DNA from: Parietaria judaica
Taxonomy: Eukaryota; Streptophyta; Magnoliopsida; Rosales; Urticaceae
NCBI GenBank assembly: GCA_954871525.1
Contig: OX940871.1
Coordinates: 18,909,086-18,973,085 of the forward strand
Length of the DNA stretch: 64,000 nt
Reading direction: 5' to 3'
Below the pieces are notes generated by a model, which was not told the DNA's origin, made no database searches, and saw nothing but the letters and a program-made list of their open reading frames with translations. Numbering within the stretch: the stretch's first letter is position 1; the number at the start of each line of letters is the position of its first letter. The translations under genes were made by a program, and so were the position numbers. This document shows, piece after piece, positions 56,478 to 64,000 of the stretch.

Positions 56478-59400
56478 ACATATGTTTTTCTTATAGTATT
56501 TCGAGCATTTCTAAAAACACTTTGAAGTCTACTGGTGCAAGAATATACCGATTGATAGACAGTTCAACAAAGAAGCTATGGACAACGAATGTAAGCAAAA
56601 ATAATATTTTGTGATTTTTTTATTTAGTCTTTGAGCGAGAATAAACGTTGTTCCGAGCAATTATTGACGTTTGTTTAAGTAGTGTTGCTAATAAATATTT
56701 ATCCATGTGTAATCGCGACCTTTCAACAAATAACAATTGATTGTGATTTTGAACGATACAATGTGCTTAAGTACTTCCTCAAGTGCACCTACACAGCGAC
56801 ATTAGCGCCTCTACACTTTCGATCCCGAGCTAGTGAAGACGGCAATGCGAGAGTTAGACACGTTTATCGATGCAATTCTATTTAAACACTATAGTTATAT
56901 ATATATATATATTGCGTTAAATCTATATAGGAGTACACTTCCCACACATACATAATACATGTATACGTACAAGGCAAATTGTCTTATTTTGAATGAAACT
57001 CATCTCATATGTACAAGAAAAGCAAATTGCAAGACAATATGATAACATACCTACGTGGAACCTAAGTCAATCACACAAATAAAAATGTGTTTTATATAGT
57101 ATATGATTATATATAATGTCATTTGGAGATAATCATCTCATGTGTAGATTAACACGGTTTTGACACGTGGATGACAAGCTCCGGCAATGAAGCCGGCAAG
57201 GATAGTGACGCCCAAAAACTCCATCCCTCATAATGCTTTCAAATTACACTCCGACCTTATATATACATATATTTATATATATATATATTTGAAATTAATA
57301 TATGATTATTAATGAGTTGGTAACATATTTTGTCAACTACTAGATCATTCTCTTATAATATTAACTCACCAAAACAACAAGGTTTCGGTTCGTGTGTTTC
57401 CTTTTAAGCCTCTTATTTTGCGTTTTGCATTGAAAAAAGAAAAAGAAAACCACTTCATTGAAAATGGAAAATTGAGTTTAAAATAATTAGGAAATAATGA
57501 ATAGATAATTGAAAAAGATTGAAAAAATATCATTCGGTATATGCTGTTACTACTTTAACTTCTTTTTTTTTTCTTTAATAAAAAAAAATCTTATAAACTT
57601 ATCATTTTTATGACCGGACTTTGAAAGTTATAAATAAATGAGTGGATGTTGAAGACTGAGCTGGAGAAATGTCTGAGAGATTTTTACAGATTTTAGATAA
57701 AAATAAATAAAAAAAATGTAATCTTTTATAAATAAAGAAAAATACAAAATTATTTTCAAATTCATTTGACAGAAATAGTAAAAGTTCATTAGAGAGTAAC
57801 TTCATATATATATATATATATGTTTTTAGACAAATGATAAATGATGAAAAGAGTTCATCTATTTACTCTTAAAAAAGTAGAAGACTAACACATTGACTAA
57901 TGGTCAAGAGTTGTTGAATTAGGTCAAACATACATATGCTTTCTATATATGGACATAATAATAAATGGTATGTTAAATTAGGTCAAATGAAGACTCTTTC
58001 TTTATTAGGGTTTAAAGTGTATCAATACTATATGATAGGGTTTGTAGGTACGGACCTTCATTTGCAATTAATTAGAGCCTTGAAATGAATAAATCTTTGG
58101 AAATAAAAACTAAACAGTACTACTCATCTTAATAAGATATGACCATTGACTTCAATCACTCATTTGTTTAAAGAAAAAAATCGTTTTGGGTTCTAGGAAT
58201 TACTAATAAATATTTGATGTCCTCAAGCCCTATGCTAGTAACTATAATATTTATTGATTTTTCTCGAGCACTATATTATATATAACCGGATACTATGTTT
58301 TTTTCTTTCTTAAATAACAAACATTTAACTCATAACCTAAGTCTTTATGTTTTTTTTCGTCACATGGCACTCAACTACTTGAACCGAATCTTTTTATTTT
58401 TATTTTAGACCGATGCTCATTTGAGCTTAAATGGCTACAGTTCAATGTGACTTATCATGAAGTTCCACCTTATTAAAACCAATCGGCGATGATGAAAATA
58501 ATCCATGATCTTTTCAAACCGTTTTTTTCATGTTGAGCTCAATATGTAATTATAAAAGTCACTTTGTATTCGTATATTAATAAAGAGGGAGAACTACATT
58601 AAACTATTTGCTATGTTGATCGCTATATCCAGTATTTTTGTTGGATCCGGATTTTATCCTGATTCAATAAATTGTATATAGTGTGTTAGTAATTAGAACT
58701 CGAAAGCGGTTGATTTAAGAAAAAATGTTTGTTGAATTTTAAGATCCAATGATCCAAATAAAAAAAGAAAAAATAATATTGACTTTTTTTTTTAATTCAG
58801 GATAAATTCGAATCTAGATTTTTTTTTATTCGGATATTTTCGGATCTAGAAATTTCCCGTTCCAATTTTTTTCCGAATTGAGAAATTCAGTAAAAATAAC
58901 GATTTTTATGTTCTACCGGTAACATACTCTTTTTATACGTGGGAAGTGGGAACTATATAAATTTTTTCTTGAATTTGTAAATGAGTAATTCTAGTCGTCA
59001 ACCAATAAAAACAGTGTCACCTCCTAAGGAGAGGGAATATTTCCATCCAAACATAAATATTATATTGGAGATGAGTAAGTTTGACCAAACTCTAGTTTTG
59101 ATGAGAGATTATAAATCATTTGTGTTTCCTAGATTGCACGAGTGTGTGTGATTGGAATTCGAGGAAGCTACGAGAGTTCCAATATCATATTTCCACGAGC
59201 ACCACTTAATTTGTGTTTTTAAGTTCCCATAAAGACCAATATTATAATTATGCAATATTTGTTTCCAAGATGTATGAATACATATATATTATAATTATAC
59301 TATTTTTGTTTCCAAGATGTATGAATACATATATATATATATGTATATATTATAATTATACTATATATAAATTGATCAAGCATTAAACACTTTAATCCTA

Positions 59401-59830
59401 ATCAAGCATTAAGAGAGTTGAAAGCGATTTATTGACAATAATATTGAATTAATTGTGAACTAATTTATTGTTCCCCTCACTTTATTATAAATTAAGAAGT
59501 CTTATTCTCATTGTTTGACTTTGACAGACTATTTCTTCAGAGTTAAGTGCAATCGGACAATTCAATTCTGATTTTAGCTTAAAAGTGATGCGAAGTTACA
59601 TATTTGTTGTTCTATCATGGAAAACAAACAGTGCAAATCCTGATTGCGGGGTTTATTGACTTTAAAGAAAGCGTCAAACATGCATACCTTAGTGTTTTCA
59701 TGCTAGTTTCTATCGGTCAAACATGCATACATTATTTAATCACAGATCTCGGCAATTGCGACCAATGTTGGTTTTGTTGGGGGTATTTTTGTAAAGTACA
59801 TTAATAAAGAAAAATTATTTAATTAATCAT
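56478..59830. other. Gene-poor AT-rich DNA
   Basis: About 3.3 kb without a supported gene. It contains several (TA)n tracts (near 56899-56911, 57255-57288, 57807-57820). A ~50-base near-tandem duplication lies at about 59256-59345 (GTTTCCAAGATGTATGAATA repeated). Confidence 0.55.
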
Positions 59831-59839
59831 TTTTTTATT

Positions 59840-60480
59840 AAATAAATCAATTTTGACACAAAAACGCCCTCTGGAGGCGCGATTTCATAAAATAAAGTGT
59901 CTAAACGCTCCTAAAAATAGCGAGACACTCAAGGTCGCACTAAAGAAGTCAAAAAACGGCACCGGGACGCCTCCCGCGCCCTAAAAAACACTCGGGCCCC
60001 ACATGCGCGTCAGGGGGCCAGGGTGCAGGGACTTGGAAAAACTATATAATATTGTCCCAGGGGCTTCCCAGAGTAATTTATAATTGCACTTGAGCGCCCG
60101 AACTCTATTATAAATAGAAGCTCAGTTCAGATCAACGGTAACACACATTCTCTGAACGGGAACTCGCCCTAAACTCTCTCTACTCCCTCTAAACTCGCCT
60201 CCCCCCCAAATATCACTCTAATGTTGAGCGTCGGAGGTGAATCAGGGGGTATCCCCCCCGGTTCCCCTGATCTCGGGTGTTCTTTTCCTCAGGTTTCGAA
60301 GCGGAGGAGTCGGCGAGAGCGGGAGCCCTGGAGAAGATTTTGGCACGATTTACGGTCCTCCCTGTTGAGATTCTTGATCCGTGCGGTGCACCTTCGGTCC
60401 CTCTGTCTTGTATCTCAGAGCAGATACACTGATTTTGCGGATAGATTGTGGAACCCGGACCAGTATCAGTAACACAGGTA
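59840..60480 (+). mobile_element. Ty3/Gypsy-like LTR remnant
   Basis: GC-rich against its surroundings, with TATAAATAG at about 60110-60118, then a leader with CGGGAACTCGCCCTAAACTC and the word TTGAGCGTCGGAG at 60222-60234, which is common in the R/U5 part of Tat/Ogre-type Gypsy LTRs. A donor-like GGTGAATC and an acceptor-like CCTCAG follow. No partner LTR, primer site or target duplication was found; the ends are approximate. Confidence 0.45.
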
Positions 60481-63061
60481 GAGGGTCTGATCTGCCAGGA
60501 TTCTCTAGAAGGCCAAAATTGTGATCCCCTTTACGTGGAGACCTGATCTGTGTGGTGCCCAAAACCTGTAACCCGGGCCTTGTCCATTCCAGGCCCTGTG
60601 GTAACTGGTAGCAGTGCGGCCCGGATTGTGGTTCCATGGGAAGCGGAGGGTCCGTTTGACCCAAGGTGCCAGGAAACCTTGCCCAAAAACCCACAAAAAT
60701 CAGCAAAACGACATTGGGCCCGGTCCAACACGAGCAATTGGGCCGCTACAGTGTTTGATCTAAAATACAGCATCAACAGGTTTCAAATTGAATTTTTAAG
60801 CCAAATTGCACTCACAAGAACTAAAAGAAAAGATAAGGGTTTTTGGGGAGAATATTTTACGTATTGAGTAGTTTCTGGCTTAAACCAAAGCATGATATAT
60901 CGCCGTCGCTGGAGCCTCCGCGTCGCAACCTACAAGTCGTTGGAACCTGCTCGTTGGTTCCTTAGTTCCTGGTCGTCGTAACCTGATGAACAGCCTGTCT
61001 GCGACAAGATTGTGTGCAACCTGATCGACCAGGATCCTCCTAACCTGATCGGTTGAGTCTTGCCTTCTTGGTCGCTCATTGGCTCAATGAGTTGAACCAT
61101 GTCGAGCTTAAACCGAAGCATGCTATATTTTTGTTATAATTGAAGATACACATGCTCACAAAAATTTATTTCTCTTGTATATATTTGTATTATAAATTTC
61201 TCCAAGTAAAGTAGTATCAATGTATTTTGAAAATCAACCTAAACAAGACAGTCTTTATTTGTTGCTGAAGCAGCTTCTTGTTCCCTTTGAAACATGCATG
61301 ATTTCACTTATATATATATATATAGACATACGGTGAGGATATTTGTATATATGTATGTATATGGCTAGCTAGGAATCTCCATTTCTAATATGAATCACAG
61401 TTTCATAGACAAAGGAGATAAGATTGTCTTCTGTGTACATATACAAGTATATACCAACAACTTTACTTTACATAATTGAAAGGAAATACTTCTCATTTGT
61501 TCTTTTCTTGTAAGACACATAATAGTATTATATGATATATATATGTAGCTAGTTCTTTGAAATGTATGTATAGATATAAAATGGGAGACAAGTGAGTGAT
61601 GGGATTACAGGAAATGAGTAGTACAACATGTGAGGTTGACAGAGATGGAGAAGCCTGCATTTGCATTGCATTGCATGAGATATTAACAGACGCGCATGAT
61701 TGCGACTCACTACTGTTCACTCCCATATATTGCGTCATATATCACTCTTCTGCTTTATTGCATGAAAGCGACACTCTTATCACCGAATCAAAGATATAAC
61801 CAACCTACTACCAAGTAATATATCAGAGCTAGTTAAATGCTATATAAATTATATGGGATAATAATCACACAAAAATTACTACATAAGAATCTAAAGTAAA
61901 CAAAACTAAGGTGATGTATTTTTTTGACACATATTTATTTAATTTAAATATTTTTTTTTCACTTTAAATCTTTGCCACTTTAATTAATAAAAGTTTAAAA
62001 AAAAAATTGACGAAAAAGTTTGAATATTTTTAAGGCGGTTATCTCTATAAAATATAGAGAGACAAAATTAGCAGGGATGTTTAAAGTTTAAACAACACTG
62101 TTGACTGATGACCATTGTTCGTATAGAAAATTCGACTCTGCATGCTACTTAATGCTCAGTATATATTTCACCCTTTATTACGTGGTCAACAAACTAATTT
62201 TGTGAAATATAATACATATATATTCACAAATAAGTTCATGGTAAGTTATAGTCTATATGGGAAGCAAAAAGTTACAAACTATATGTTACAGGTGTCTAGC
62301 CATATATAGCTATATGCTCATGAATATTAAAGATAAACAAACTACTTACAAACTCGGCTTGCAACTTGCAACTTGCAACTTGCAAGTGCCTTGTGTGTGT
62401 TAGATACTTGCTTTAGAAATATCCAAAGTTGTTAAAATTAGCGCGATATATTCTCGAACTTTCAATTACGCCAAGTAAACATAATTGTTGCATTTGCATT
62501 TTCAATTAGTTTTGTCTCATGTATCTTCGTTAACATAATGTGATTTATTATGCCTTAAATTTAGGGGTGAAGCCGGTACCGATAACCGGTGAATTAGTTT
62601 TTTTTTTTGGTCTCGGTATTGAAAATTCGAGATTTTTTTTTGTATTGGTATTGGTATCGGTTCTAAACTTTCTTGGTTTTTAATCAAACCGAGACCGAGA
62701 CCGAAACCAAGAAAAAAAAATCGAGAACCAGTTATAATATGGGGATTCGGATTTCAAAAACGGGTATAAAAAACCAGTTTATTTATATCCATATCCGTTT
62801 TTTTTATTTATTTTAAAACTTAATTTTGTAAAGTAAAAAAATAAAAATATTTTTTTAATATTTTTAAAGTTTATGTAGGAAGCTAATACTAGAAAAATAA
62901 ATAAAAATTAAAATAGCTATTTTAACCATAAAATATGAGTTGCAAATCGATTTTCGGGTATTCGATTTCTCAACAACCAAAAACCTCGAACCCGCATCTA
63001 GATTAAATCCAGATGCGGGTAACCAGATCCATAATCTGATTTTAAATCTGGGTACAAGTTC
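60481..63061. other. Intergenic DNA of mixed repeats
   Basis: 60490-60770 is unusually GC-rich but has no recognised coding motif; it may be internal sequence of the Gypsy-like remnant. 62363-62388 holds four CTTGCAA words. 62565-62760 carries the CCGGTACCGATAACCGGTG / AACCGAGACCGAGACC type of dispersed repeat. No gene is supported. Confidence 0.45.
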
Positions 63062-63456
63062 TGTTATGAGTTTAAGGTATTATGTTCCCCTAATTCTTGT
63101 TTGAGCTGGAAAAGCTGAAGGCAAGTAGAGACAAAACTGGAGTTTAGAGAACACTTGGAGTTCCAGGGGAGACTAATAGCCTATAGGAGATTAATTAGAG
63201 AGAAATCGTAAGGTGAGAATGACGAGAACGGGATGTTGAAGAACTTAGCAAAAAAATCAAGAGAGCTAATATTATATGATAAATAAATGTTCGTTGATGA
63301 TTCTCGTGTGAATGCGTGTGAATGGGTTTGATGTCGTTATGAGCGTGGTATAATATTGGGTATCAGTAGTTCGATATCAGTCGATATTTGAATAAAGTGT
63401 TCTTAGAGCATCTGAGTTTCTACAGGTAGTATATTTCGAAAACTTGGATCATAACA
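63062..63456 (+). repeat. Lone Copia-type LTR
   Basis: It starts TGTTATG and ends CATAACA, a 7-bp inverted terminus, 395 bases. Two bases later a degenerate initiator-Met primer site follows, which marks this as a 5' LTR. No gag or second LTR is visible before the window ends. Confidence 0.6.
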
Positions 63457-63458
63457 AG

Positions 63459-63470
63459 TGATATCGGAGC
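63459..63470 (+). other. Degenerate primer-binding site
   Basis: TGATATCGGAGC differs at two positions from the usual Copia primer site TGGTATCAGAGC and has the normal short spacer from the LTR end. Confidence 0.55.
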
Positions 63471-64000
63471 TTCCGTGAAACAATATATATATATATATAT
63501 ATTGAAGATATGTATAAATAAGGATGAAATTGGTGATAATAAAGAAAGGTGCATGTATTAAATTGGAGAGGGGGCATAGTTTTGTGTACAATATTGTTGG
63601 AAAGGGACTTGTCAAGAGGTTTGGTCCGGAGATGTTTATTAGTTTCAACCAATGCCATTATTGCTTCTCTTCTCAAACTAAAACTATCAATTCCACCGCA
63701 TTCTTCTCCAATATTTCTTTTCTTTTCTTTTCTAATCCAATACCTCTGTTTCTTCATCACATCAACATTCAAAAATATATTATTTCCAAGTAATTACACC
63801 ACTAATAATTCATCTCCCGTACTTCTGAATTCCTGTACGTTGTTGCTGTTTTGTCCTTTTTGTGTCTTCTCTTCACTCCAAACCTTTTGCATATGTATGT
63901 TATGAATATATATGTAATAATAACATCATTTGAATCGATGAATATACTAATTAAAATAACAATGCACAAAATAGTATATTTATGATAATTTCATGTATTT
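63471..64000. other. AT-rich DNA after the lone LTR
   Basis: A (TA)n tract at 63484-63501. Two overlapping short plus-strand frames from 63524 and 63549 have no recognisable domain and do not resemble gag. Confidence 0.5.

Overview
The window is nuclear DNA from a flowering plant, most likely a eudicot. Genes are spliced with GT-AG introns, intergenic DNA is AT-rich, and plant-only families occur (PsbP-type thylakoid lumen protein, arabinogalactan peptide, WIP zinc finger). About half of the sequence is transposable elements, many of them nested. I cannot name the species.

Six host genes are supported. (1) A 9-exon RNA-binding protein with a PWI-like N-terminus and one RRM (2439-5797, +). 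(2) A single-exon, GC-rich, probably mitochondrial membrane protein (6718-7422, -). (3) A 58-residue arabinogalactan peptide (8890-9066, -). (4) A makorin-type CCCH/RING E3 ligase with two competing terminal exons (12307-15215, -). (5) A two-exon thylakoid lumen PsbP-domain protein (16291-17399, +). (6) A two-exon WIP-family C2H2 transcription factor with a 3.6-kb TE-bearing intron (37991-42624, -).

Mobile DNA, left to right: the 3' end of a Copia element (1-1243); a 276-bp hAT-like MITE packed with TCGCGA (10222-10497); a 926-bp foldback MULE-type MITE with a perfect 9-bp target duplication (10543-11468); a decayed Copia element with very short LTRs (17771-23360); a reverse-strand LINE (23362-27400) interrupted by a 1.9-kb solo Gypsy-type LTR with 5-bp target duplication; an hAT element (27937-36140) interrupted by a young Copia element (31416-36029); a full-length 12.3-kb CACTA element with matching terminal inverted repeats and an ACG target duplication (44140-56474); a Gypsy-like LTR remnant (about 59840-60480); and a lone Copia-type LTR with primer-binding site (63062-63470).

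The CACTA element is the most notable object. All its genes lie on the minus strand: an extra plant-transposon-protein ORF, a TNPD-type transposase with one premature stop, a roughly 133-bp tandem array, and a TNPA-type gene fused to a Ulp1-like protease with Asn at the usual catalytic Asp position. Both ends carry GTTGC/GCAAC-rich subterminal repeats. Coordinates of exons, target duplications and repeat ends were read by eye; family names rest on motif recognition, not on a search.
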